64,000 nt of DNA. Source: Candidatus Gastranaerophilales bacterium (GTDB taxonomy: Bacteria; Cyanobacteriota; Vampirovibrionia; Gastranaerophilales; Gastranaerophilaceae). The position numbers were made by a program, and so were the translations under genes. Position 1 is the first letter of the stretch. Each line of letters begins with the position of its first letter. Below are positions 50,688-61,378 of this stretch, one piece after another. The DNA lies in NCBI GenBank assembly GCA_944322945.1, contig CALUQN010000003.1, forward strand, positions 110,071 through 174,070. The letters are read 5' to 3'. A model generated the notes under the pieces. The model worked only from the letters and a program-made list of their open reading frames with translations, was not told where the DNA came from and did not search any database.

Positions 50688-52073
50688 ATGATAGATTTAA
50701 TAAACAAGGCAAAAACTGAGCATTCTTTGAATAAAGATGAACTAATTGAGTTATTGTCTTGTCAGGACGGAGAGCAAATTTTTAAAGCCGCAGATGAAGT
50801 CAGACAAAAATACGTTGGAGCTGAAGTTCACCTCAGGGCTTTGATTGAATTTTCAAATATTTGCCGATGCAATTGTGCCTATTGCGGTTTGAGATGTAAA
50901 AATCGTGACATTGAAAGGTACAGAATGTCCGCGGAACAAATAGTAGAGACAGCCCTGAAAGCTGCCGATTTCGGGTACAAAACCATTGTTCTGCAATCCG
51001 GTGAAGATGTTTTTTTTACAGCTGATTATCTTGCTGAAATAATAAGAGAAATTAAAAAAAATGATGTTGCTGTCACATTGAGCATAGGCGAAAGAAGTTT
51101 TGAGGAATATAAAATTTTAAAAGACGCAGGTGCTGACAGATTTTTGCTCAGAATTGAAACTACTGACCGCAAGTTATACGAAAAATACCACCCTGGTGCG
51201 GATTTTGAAAACAGGATAAGATGTCTTGAAGATTTGAAACAACTCGGATTTGAAACAGGAACCGGCTGCCTTGTCGGGCTGCCGGGACAGACAATAGAAT
51301 CCCTAGCTGATGATATTTTATTTTTCAAAGAACTTGATGCTGATATGGTAGGTATAGGGCCATTGATAGTCCATCCGCACACACCGCTGAACGGTCAGCA
51401 AAACGGCAGTTTGGATCTGGCATTGAGAGTAATGGCTCTGACGCGTCTGCTGATGCCTGATATAAATATCCCTGCGACAACTGCTATGGAAACTTTAAAT
51501 CCGGCGGGCAGAATACTCGCTCTCCAAAGCGGTGCAAACGTTGTGATGCCGAACTTAACCGATGATGATGCACGAGCAAAATACGAAATTTATCCGAACA
51601 AAGCGGGCGTAAATTACACTGAATTATCAGAGAAACTCCGCTCAATCGGCAGGACAATTTCTCACAAAAAGGGCTACAGGGGAAATACAGACTGCCCCCT
51701 CACCCTTAATCCCTCTCCCGCAGGGCGAGGGAAACATACTAATACTGCAAGATATTTAAGAAAAAATATGACACCGCAGGAACTCAAATTCTGGAATCTT
51801 GTACGTAATAGTCAATTTGAAAATACAAAATTTAAAAGGCAATACCCCATCGGAAAATACATAGTTGATTTTGTAGCTATACAAAAAATGCTCGTAATCG
51901 AATTAGATGGAGGAGGTCATAATACTCCTGAGCAGCAAAAATATGATGAAGAAAGAACTAAATATTTAAAATCCAGAGGATTTAAAATTCTCCGTTTCTG
52001 GAATAATGATATTGACAACAATATTGACGGAGTATTTGAGACAATTTCCATCGCCCTGCGGGAGAGGGACTAA
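50688..52073 (+). CDS. hydE: HydE-type radical SAM protein fused to a DUF559 endonuclease domain
   Basis: A 461-aa fusion. Residues 1-~335 are a radical SAM protein with Cys59-x3-Cys63-x2-Cys66 and YCGLR, as in HydE, which helps build the [FeFe]-hydrogenase H-cluster. From residue 336 the frame enters an inserted element (51693) and encodes a linker and a DUF559 (VSR-like nuclease) domain: ARYLRKNMTPQE, FKRQYPIGKYIVDF, IELDGGGH and FKILRFWNNDI. The stop lies in the element's right inverted repeat. The HydE domain keeps its catalytic core; the fusion is probably recent. Confidence 0.9.
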   Translation: MIDLINKAKTEHSLNKDELIELLSCQDGEQIFKAADEVRQKYVGAEVHLRALIEFSNICRCNCAYCGLRCKNRDIERYRMSAEQIVETALKAADFGYKTIVLQSGEDVFFTADYLAEIIREIKKNDVAVTLSIGERSFEEYKILKDAGADRFLLRIETTDRKLYEKYHPGADFENRIRCLEDLKQLGFETGTGCLVGLPGQTIESLADDILFFKELDADMVGIGPLIVHPHTPLNGQQNGSLDLALRVMALTRLLMPDINIPATTAMETLNPAGRILALQSGANVVMPNLTDDDARAKYEIYPNKAGVNYTELSEKLRSIGRTISHKKGYRGNTDCPLTLNPSPAGRGKHTNTARYLRKNMTPQELKFWNLVRNSQFENTKFKRQYPIGKYIVDFVAIQKMLVIELDGGGHNTPEQQKYDEERTKYLKSRGFKILRFWNNDIDNNIDGVFETISIALRERD

Positions 52074-52086
52074 GGGTGAGGGGGCA
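51693..52086 (+). mobile_element. 394-bp DUF559 element with 42-bp inverted ends
   Basis: Left end 51693-51734 and right end 52045-52086 are inverted repeats matching at 40 of 42 positions. The outermost 33 bp begin TGCCCCCTCACCCTTA and differ at one base. Each end also contains an internal imperfect hairpin (CCCTCTCCC-GCA-GGGCGAGGG at the left). The element encodes a single DUF559 nuclease domain whose reading frame starts and stops inside the inverted repeats. No target duplication is visible. It sits exactly between hydE and the cysK Shine-Dalgarno. Confidence 0.85.
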
Positions 52087-52107
52087 GCAAGAAAGGATAA
52101 ACAATCT

Positions 52108-53025
52108 ATGAAAATCGCAGAAAATATATTAGAAACCATCGGCAGTACACCGATTGTAAAAATTAATAAACTCAATTCAGGCAGAGCAAATATCTATGCA
52201 AAAGTCGAAAGCTTCAATCCTGCAGGTTCAATAAAAGACCGCCCTGCCCTGAATATGATAGAAGACGCAGAACGACGCGGACTGGTTAACAAAGACACTG
52301 TGATAATAGAGCCGACAAGCGGCAATACCGGAATTGGACTTGCAATGGTTTGTGCTGTCCGTGGCTACAAGCTCATTCTTACAATGCCGGAGAGTATGAG
52401 CCTTGAACGCAGAAAACTTCTTTCCGCATACGGTGCAGAACTTGTTCTGACAGAAGCAGAAAACGGTATGCAAGGCGCTGTTGATAAGGCGGAAGAGCTC
52501 CATAAAGAAATTAAAAACTCGTTTATCCCACAGCAGTTTTCAAACCCTGCGAACCCTGAAAGCCACGTAAAAACAACTGCAGAAGAAATATGGAGAGATA
52601 TGGATGGCAACATTGATGTTATAGTCGCAGGTGTCGGCACCGGTGGAACTATCACGGGATTGACTAAAGCATTGAAATCAAAGAGCAGCAAAATTTATTC
52701 AGCAGCTGTAGAACCGCTGACAAGCCGTGTTCTTGCGGGATATCCTTCAGGTGCACATAAAATTCAAGGGATTGGCGCGAATTTTGTCCCGGAAAACTTT
52801 GACGGCTCCTTGATAGATGAAATTATCCCTGTATCAAACGAAGCTGCAATCGAAACAGCATGCCTTTTAGCGCAAAAAGAAGGCATTCTTGCCGGAATAT
52901 CCTCCGGTGCTGCATTGTGGGCTGCAATTGAGCTTTCGAACCGCGAAGAATTTGAGAACAAAAATATTGTAGTTATTCTCCCCGATACCGGCGAACGCTA
53001 CCTCTCAAGCGAAATGTTTCAGTGA
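52108..53025 (+). CDS. cysK: Cysteine synthase (O-acetylserine sulfhydrylase)
   Basis: A 305-aa PLP enzyme making cysteine from O-acetylserine and sulfide. The PLP lysine is Lys43 in AGSIKDRPA, the TSGNTGIGLA loop is at ~70-79, the phosphate-binding GTGGTITG follows, and SSGAALWAA is near the C-terminus. I start at the ATG at 52108 (MKIAENILETIGSTP), with AAAGGA upstream just outside the inserted element; a longer frame into the element is spurious. Confidence 0.95.
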   Translation: MKIAENILETIGSTPIVKINKLNSGRANIYAKVESFNPAGSIKDRPALNMIEDAERRGLVNKDTVIIEPTSGNTGIGLAMVCAVRGYKLILTMPESMSLERRKLLSAYGAELVLTEAENGMQGAVDKAEELHKEIKNSFIPQQFSNPANPESHVKTTAEEIWRDMDGNIDVIVAGVGTGGTITGLTKALKSKSSKIYSAAVEPLTSRVLAGYPSGAHKIQGIGANFVPENFDGSLIDEIIPVSNEAAIETACLLAQKEGILAGISSGAALWAAIELSNREEFENKNIVVILPDTGERYLSSEMFQ

Positions 53026-53192
53026 TTTATATTAAATTATGTAACAATTATTAAATTTCTTGGAATATATGCAAGTTTATTTTTTTAATTAAATATAAAC
53101 ATAATTAAACTGCAGAATTTTAGGCGGATAAATACCTTAAATACGATAAAAAATTACTATAACTTCACTTGTAATTTTATAAGGAAGCAAGC

Positions 53193-54416
53193 ATGAGTAA
53201 AGATTTTAATATAAAAAAGATAGAGAAATACGCAGAGCAGGTACGCCAAAATCAATTTAAACAAGGCAAAGAATTCGTTCCAATAAATGATTTGACGACT
53301 GATGCCATTCTGTTCTGCTTTGATAAAAACAAAGACGGAAAAATATCCAAACGGGAATTTGAGCAGGTTACAAAAGAAAATTATTCACTATTTGCCGAAG
53401 AATTGAAAAAATATAATACTGCACAAGGTGATGACTCACACGTATTTACTTACAATGAATTAAACAATTTTTTGGAGGACGGGTTCATAGATGAAAAAGA
53501 CTTAACTAAAAATACAAAAAATTTACTTGATACAAACTTGAACTTACCGGAGCAAAAAAATTTAAAAAATCTTCCGCAAATGTCTGAAGAAGAATTGCAG
53601 GCTGAAATGGAGATGTACGGCTTAGATATAACAAAAGGCAAGAAAAAACTTACAGAAATAAGGAAAGAACGTAATAATATTGATAAAAATAGTGACATCA
53701 TTGATTGGCATATAGGAACCTTTAATCAGAATGAACTTCCCGACTGCAGCTTGCTTGCACGCATTGCAAATCTCACTGACGAAGAGTTGAAAAACATTTA
53801 CACTAAAAAACAAGACAAAAAGGGCAATATTTATTACGAGGTGAATTTTCCGTCTGACGATGGCAAAAAGCCTGTAAAAGTCACTGAAGAAGAATTGAAT
53901 TATATGTCAATAAAGCACAAAGGAAGGGAAATTCTAGGCTTTTCAACAGGTGATAAAGATGTTATGCTGCTTGAAATGGCATATATAAAACGCTATGGTT
54001 CAGATATAACCACAACCGGAGTCATGCTAAACACTCCTATTACGCAATTTGCAAATAACTACAAGGCTCAATACCACCTTGAAATAACAGAAGATATGCT
54101 GACTAATGATAAAGTTAAAAGCTTATGTTTGCTTGATCCGCAATTATTAAAAAACTTACAAAATATTGAAAATGGAGAAGTGACATTTGCGTCCGGACAA
54201 AAAGGTCAGTTATACGATAAAAAAGACGGGATAGAAATTGTTGGTCAGCAAAGATTACAACTTCCGGACGGCACAATTATCTACGGGCAGCACGCCTATG
54301 CTGTCAAAAGCTACAATCCTGAAACAAAAGAGGTAATTCTTTCAAATCCGCTGGAAAACAGTACGGAAATCGTTGTTCCGTACGAGGCATTAAAATTGTT
54401 TTATATAGCGGAATAA
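53193..54416 (+). CDS. EF-hand protein with calpain-like cysteine peptidase domain
   Basis: A 407-aa protein without a classical signal peptide. A canonical EF-hand loop DKNKDGKISKRE lies at 44-55, and a second degenerate one near 87-105. A C-terminal calpain-like domain (~175-407) shows candidate Cys185 (ELPDCSLLA), His367 (GQHAYAVKSYNP) and Asn385 (VILSNPLE), the Cys-His-Asn triad order of calpains. The canonical Trp after the Cys is replaced by Ser. AAGGAAG precedes the ATG. Its C-terminus closely matches the gene at the right edge. Calcium-regulated proteolysis is inference. Confidence 0.72.
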   Translation: MSKDFNIKKIEKYAEQVRQNQFKQGKEFVPINDLTTDAILFCFDKNKDGKISKREFEQVTKENYSLFAEELKKYNTAQGDDSHVFTYNELNNFLEDGFIDEKDLTKNTKNLLDTNLNLPEQKNLKNLPQMSEEELQAEMEMYGLDITKGKKKLTEIRKERNNIDKNSDIIDWHIGTFNQNELPDCSLLARIANLTDEELKNIYTKKQDKKGNIYYEVNFPSDDGKKPVKVTEEELNYMSIKHKGREILGFSTGDKDVMLLEMAYIKRYGSDITTTGVMLNTPITQFANNYKAQYHLEITEDMLTNDKVKSLCLLDPQLLKNLQNIENGEVTFASGQKGQLYDKKDGIEIVGQQRLQLPDGTIIYGQHAYAVKSYNPETKEVILSNPLENSTEIVVPYEALKLFYIAE

Positions 54417-54574
54417 AGACTCAACCCAGCAAACAAATTCTCTTTGTCCATTATTAAACAACCTGTCAGTTGTTAAATTATGTAAATAAAATCTGAAATC
54501 TTAAAATTTTGCAGGCGCCTATGTTTTTAAATTATTAAGTACTAAATAAAAATATAAAAAGAGAGGAGAATTTT

Positions 54575-55648
54575 ATGGTAAGAATTGGTGAAGGTGACGG
54601 CAAATATTATGAAGATTACAAACGGGATAATCCACCTGCAGGTTCAAAAAAATCCGGCGGCAGTAGTGGTAATATTCAAGACGAATACCAAAAGCATCTG
54701 CAAGAAACTCGCTCAAAATATCAAGAAACAAAAGAAGACGCTATAGCCAGATACAACAGAATGAAAAAAGAAGCAATGTCAAACTATGAAAACTTCCGAA
54801 ATCAAGCTGCTGCAGATTATGAAAATTTCAGACAACAAGCAAACTCGGATTATGAAAATTTTGTGCAGCAGGCGCGGGAGGAGTACGAAAATTTTGCAAA
54901 TCCTGATAACGACTCCGTACAAGACGCACGTGACGCTGCAAACGCGCGCTATGCTGAACAACTACGGCAGCCATGGAAAGAATACAAGCTTGAAGAAGCC
55001 GTTCCGATACCGGAAATTGACGATGTCGGCCCGGTAATATATCAGGATGAAGGAGAGGACAGCAAAACCGTAGACGCAGAAGAACCTATTAGCATAAAAG
55101 TAATAGCAGGACCTCCACGCGGTACAAACCCTGAATATGACAAAATGGTTCAAGGTGAAACTCAGGTAGAGGAGACTCCAGCTGAAACACCTAAACCACG
55201 AGAAAAAGACAATCAGCCCGAAGTTCCTAAACAAGTTATACAACGTGACGGAATTACAGGCTCATATTCAATTACACCAGGCAAAAACGGCAGCGGCTTT
55301 ATGATAGTACAAGAAATGAATGTAAGCTTAATCCAAAATAAAGAGTATAACCAATATTTCAAAGCTGACCTGTTCGGTGAAAACAAAATTGAACAGAACG
55401 AACAAGGATATTATGAATATAGAGGAGTAAAATCCGATAATTATAATATTTTTAGCATGAAGTTAAGAATGCGCGGTCAGCAAACAATAATTAATAACGC
55501 TATATATAATGACCTGACTTCAAAGCAAAAATCAGGAACAGAGCTGACAGATGCTGAGAAAAATTTTATGCAATATCACCTTAAACAATTAGAAACAATG
55601 GGGTTGGGTATTGACGCAAACGGCAAAATTTATGACCTGTCTGAATAA
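54575..55648 (+). CDS. Hypothetical protein with YENF 11-residue repeats
   Basis: A 357-aa hydrophilic protein I do not recognise. Residues ~30-115 are a long charged helix; four successive 11-residue units carry YENF (~73-110, for example DYENFRQQANS), a hendecad pattern typical of extended coiled coils. A Pro/Glu linker (~115-220) leads to a C-terminal domain with an ELTDAEKNFMQYH segment. AGAGGAG precedes the ATG. It has its own terminator. Confidence 0.75.
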   Translation: MVRIGEGDGKYYEDYKRDNPPAGSKKSGGSSGNIQDEYQKHLQETRSKYQETKEDAIARYNRMKKEAMSNYENFRNQAAADYENFRQQANSDYENFVQQAREEYENFANPDNDSVQDARDAANARYAEQLRQPWKEYKLEEAVPIPEIDDVGPVIYQDEGEDSKTVDAEEPISIKVIAGPPRGTNPEYDKMVQGETQVEETPAETPKPREKDNQPEVPKQVIQRDGITGSYSITPGKNGSGFMIVQEMNVSLIQNKEYNQYFKADLFGENKIEQNEQGYYEYRGVKSDNYNIFSMKLRMRGQQTIINNAIYNDLTSKQKSGTELTDAEKNFMQYHLKQLETMGLGIDANGKIYDLSE

Positions 55649-55668
55649 TAAATTAATTCAACATAAAA

Positions 55669-55703
55669 AAATACCTGCACCTAAATTGGTACAGGTATTT
55701 TTA
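55669..55703. terminator. Bidirectional terminator
   Basis: AATACCTG (from 55670) pairs with CAGGTATT (to 55699), extended by ACC/GGT, with A/T tracts on both sides. It separates the YENF gene and groEL. Confidence 0.85.
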
Positions 55704-55726
55704 TTAAAACATTTGCGTTGTACGGA

Positions 55727-57388
<1,662 letters not shown>

Positions 57389-57425
57389 TTATTATTTGCA
57401 TATCTATAATTGAGTGACTAGGCTT

Positions 57426-57710
57426 CTATTCAACAATCGCTAAAGCATCTTTAATTGATAAAATTTTATATTCTACGCCGTCGATTTTAATATCTGTACC
57501 TGCGTATTTAGCGTAAAGAACGATATCCCCAGTTTTTACATCCATAGGTTCTCTTTCGCCTTTATCATTCATTTTGCCGAGACCTACTGCAATAACTTCA
57601 CCTTTTTGCGGTTTTTCTTTTGCACTGTCCGGAATAAAAATACCGCCTGAAGTTTGCTCAGTATCTTCAATAACTTTGATAACGATTCTGTCTCCTAATG
57701 GTTTAATCAT
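57426..57710 (-). CDS. groES: 10-kDa co-chaperonin GroES
   Basis: A 94-aa co-chaperonin with the typical start [14 protein letters not shown], the mobile loop [18 protein letters not shown] and the end [22 protein letters not shown] precedes the ATG. First gene of the groES-groEL operon. No CIRCE element is seen upstream; an inverted repeat TTCATTA/TAATGAA (57741-57768) is present instead. Confidence 0.97.
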   Translation of the reverse strand: MIKPLGDRIVIKVIEDTEQTSGGIFIPDSAKEKPQKGEVIAVGLGKMNDKGEREPMDVKTGDIVLYAKYAGTDIKIDGVEYKILSIKDALAIVE

Positions 57711-57740
57711 AATTCTCTCCTTTTACACATTAATTTAATA

Positions 57741-57768
57741 TTCATTACATTTATATTTATATAATGAA
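57741..57768. promoter_or_regulatory. Inverted repeat upstream of groES
   Basis: TTCATTA (57741-57747) and TAATGAA (57762-57768) are separated by 14 AT-rich bases that include -10-like TATATA sequence on the minus strand. It could be a heat-shock operator in place of CIRCE. Confidence 0.4.
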
Positions 57769-57826
57769 TTTTGCGAAAAAATTAAATTCTTAACGAAAAA
57801 TTAATTATTTATAGCATTATCAAATA

Positions 57827-60800
57827 TTAATTATTTTTGCTTATTTGATTGTACATTTGCTCAAGAACCTTTAATTTTTGTGCAGTCTCAGGTCTTGTCA
57901 GGAATGTATTTAATTGTGACGCAATCAAGTCTGTCAGCTCATAACTGTAAGACGCTGATTTCAAATCACCGCTAACTTTAAGTATCTCTGCAATGGAGGA
58001 AGATACTAATGTCATAAAGTCAGTTGATGCAAGTTTTTGCCTGTCAATAAACAAACCGTCATAGGTTTTATCTTTGACCAATGCGTGGAAATATGTATTG
58101 TTACTATCCTGTGCATCAAATACGTATTCAGATTTACCTGTAAGCGACGGTATTGTACCGCTAGTATCATTTTGGGCGAAAAGTTCTATTGCCTGTCTCA
58201 GGAGTCGTAATTTACGGACTTCATTATCCGTAGGTTTAAGTGAATGCGGTTTATGCTCCATGTCATAAACTTCCTGTGCACTTTTCATACCGAGAGTTTG
58301 ACAGTCTGTATATGCAAATTTGTAACCCTTTTCTCTCAGGTATTTCTCAACCTTTTCAGGCAGGATATTATTTCCATATTTGTAGGCGGGGACGTATACG
58401 ATTTTCGTATTAGAAAAATCTATTGTTAAGTGGCGGCTGCCGGCTTCCGCTATCAGACCTCTTGCAAACTGGATTGAATTATCTTTTGTATTATATAAAA
58501 GTTTCGCATCTGCAGTTGAGGTACTTGTCAAAACAGGTTCCAATGAGGCAATTGCTTTTATCAAATCTTCATCAGACATGGTTTGAGCATAATACCGGCC
58601 CAGTCCAAACAATTGATCTTTGTTTAAAGCCATCCTGTCCCTGCCGGAATCAAAAACGTAAGATGTTCGATTTGCAGCCTGCACTAATGCAGGATCTTCA
58701 ACAGAACGCTTAAACACAATAGTCAAATTATTCAAGCCGTCTGAAATTTTGCCGTTTTCGGTTTCATAACGTTGTACATAATACAGATTACCTTTTGCAT
58801 CAGGATTTTCATCAACTTTAAAGGCAAAGTATTCATTTTCAAATGTCGGATTTTGAAAATCTTGATTATACGGATGACCAAAATAATCTCTTGCTTCAAT
58901 AATAGTTGATACAAGGTCTTTATCTGCAGTTGTAAATTCTATATAATTACCTTTAACAGATGTCTGATTTTGATTAAGAGTTTGAGTCATATCAGCAGTT
59001 TGAATATCATCGGAAGAACGTCCGAATCTCATAGACCAGTCACCGCAGGCGTATTCTACATACGGAGTATCGAGATGTGAAAGAAGGTTAACCGCAACAA
59101 TACGTGTACCTTCCCCAAAAGCTCCGGCATTTGCACCGTTACCACCTTTTGTACTGTCGCCCAAAGATTCAAGGTGTGAGTAATCATAGTGTCCAGTACC
59201 CGTAATTCTGATTTTATAAGTTCCGTCAGGCTGCGGTGTAACTTCAACGCCGACACCTTCCATTGTGTGACCGTTACCGTCATAAAAGTTTTGCATTATA
59301 TCACGGGCTATTTTTGTATTACTCCAGTTTGTTTTTGCACCGTAACGGATTTTGATACGTGCATTTTCTGTTTGTCCGAGTCTGTGTGTGTCCTCCGGAT
59401 GTATTTCAGGAACTTCTGCACGGGTCGGATTCATTCCGCCGGTGTCCGGAATAACAAATTTTACCGGTTTGCCGTCAGTAAATAAAGTATGTGTGTATTC
59501 TTCCGGTGACGGAAGTTTAAGATATTCATCAGGAGATGATGTCCGATGAAATTTTTCATATTCATAAGTCTTTGTATTATTTGATTTAGGGGATTTTTTA
59601 ACAAAAGTTTTTATTTTGTCTATAATTTTAGTTACATAAGAAGATGGTGTAATATTTTCAAGATTTTTACCTATTCTTACATTTTCCGCAAAATTAACGG
59701 TCTTGCCAATTTGGGCGGATGACGTATTTGAAGCAGGTGTAGTATTTTCAATATATTCTTCATATTTAAAAGGCGCGTTAAGCTGTTTCTGTATTTTTTC
59801 CGTATAAGCTGTTTCATTAAAACGGACGGTTGAATTAGAGTCTTTGCCCTTATATAAATCTGCCAGAACTTTAATTTTTTCTAAAGCGGCAGGATTGTGT
59901 GTTAAAACATTCATTATGTATTTTTGAATATCGACCAGACGCAAGCTGAAACTTTCTGACGTATCCCCGCCTGTTTTATGCGAAATTTCATGAATCCATG
60001 TTGCAAGATTTCCGACATAACTATCAAGAGCAAGTGATGAAAGTTTAACCCAGTGACCTAGATATTTGTCTCCATCAATTATAGCTTCTGCAGCTTCGTT
60101 CGGGGAACCGCCTTCATCGAAAATAAGAGTAGGTTTTTCTGTATCTGCTTTTGTAATGTATTCAGCGGTCTTAAGGTCTGCATTTTCTTGTAACACTTTA
60201 ATCCCTTCATCAAGCAGATGAATTCTGGCAGCAAGAGCCGGAGTAGGGTTAACCGGCTTTTTCTTTCCGTCTGAAAAACTATGGAATTCTTGCATTCCGA
60301 CATTTCTCATTACCGGATTTGCAATTTTGTATCCCATAAGCCGTGCCATTTGATAATCTTCAGGTTCAGCATTTTCATTAAGGTATACATATTTTTCTTT
60401 ACTAAAATCTATACCAAGGTTTCTTCTTTTAGCTTCCTGAACAAGTGCCATAACGATGCCAAGCTGACTGGAATCGACATCTTTACCTTCTTGTATTTTC
60501 CAGATATTTTCCAGTGAAGATATTGTCTGCGTCAACTCTGCATCGCTCATTGTTACCGCGTATCTTGAAATAAGATTATGAACCTGATAATCATATACCT
60601 GGACTCTGTCACGGCCGGTGCCAAGATTATATTCTGAACCTGTAAGTTTAACAAGTTCTTCATCATTCGGCATTTTCTTGAATACAATATTGAGTCCGGG
60701 CAATCCATTGTCAGCTTTGCCGTTAGTTTCATAGCGCTGGACAATATACAAATTACCTTTTTCTTCTTCCGGCAGCAGTTTAAATCCGAAGTATTCATTT

Positions 60801-61378
60801 TCAAAATCCATATTGTGGAAATCTTTATTTTTCGGATGATAAAAATAGTCTTTGGAATTGAGAATTTCTTTGACAAGAGCTTCATTTGATGTTTGAAATT
60901 CTATGTAGTTGCCGTCAATGGTATTTTCGTTTTTAGAAAGTGTCTGGGTCATATCGGCGGTTTGAATATCATCGGAAGAACGACCGAATTTCATAGACCA
61001 ATCCCCGCAGGCATATTCAACATACGGAGTATCAAGACGTGAGAGAAGATTAACCGCAACAATACGTGTACCCTCGCCAAAAGCTCCTGCATTTGAACTG
61101 TCACCGTCTTTTGTACTGTCACCAAGAGATTCAAGGTGTGAGTAATCATAATGTCCGTCGCCGTTTATGCGGACTTTATATGAGCCGTCATCATTTTTAA
61201 CTATTTGAATATCAACACCTTCAAGTGTATGACCGTTACCGTCATAGAAGTTTTGCATTATATCACGGGCTATTTTTGTATTGCTCCAGTTTGTTTTTGC
61301 ACCGTAACGGATTTTAATACGGGCATTTTCTGTTTGCCCGAGTCTGTGTGTGTCCTCCGGATGTATTTCAGGAACTTC
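57827..61378 (-). pseudogene. Large GHKL-like/HExxH repeat protein, 5' end lost at breakpoint
   Basis: Two homologous modules ~654 residues apart. Each begins with a GHKL-like ATPase fold (IARDIMQNFYDGNG, then HYDYSHLESLGDSTK and GAFGEGTR). The first module then has a zinc-peptidase motif HEISH (codons at 59992-59978); the second has SSIAEIL in that place, so it is degenerate. Nucleotide identity between the starts of the two modules is very high. The ATG at 61258 is internal: homologous codons continue upstream to 61378 and stop abruptly where a plus-strand histidine kinase fragment begins, so the true 5' end is missing. I list it as broken, but the remaining frame (1143 codons from 61258) is intact. 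Confidence 0.75.

Noticed and set aside
51693..52086. Classical insertion sequence
   Set aside because: It is only 394 bp and encodes a DUF559 nuclease domain, not a DDE or HUH transposase; no target duplication is seen.
57711..57826. CIRCE operator before groES
   Set aside because: The consensus TTAGCACTC-N9-GAGTGCTAA is absent on both strands.
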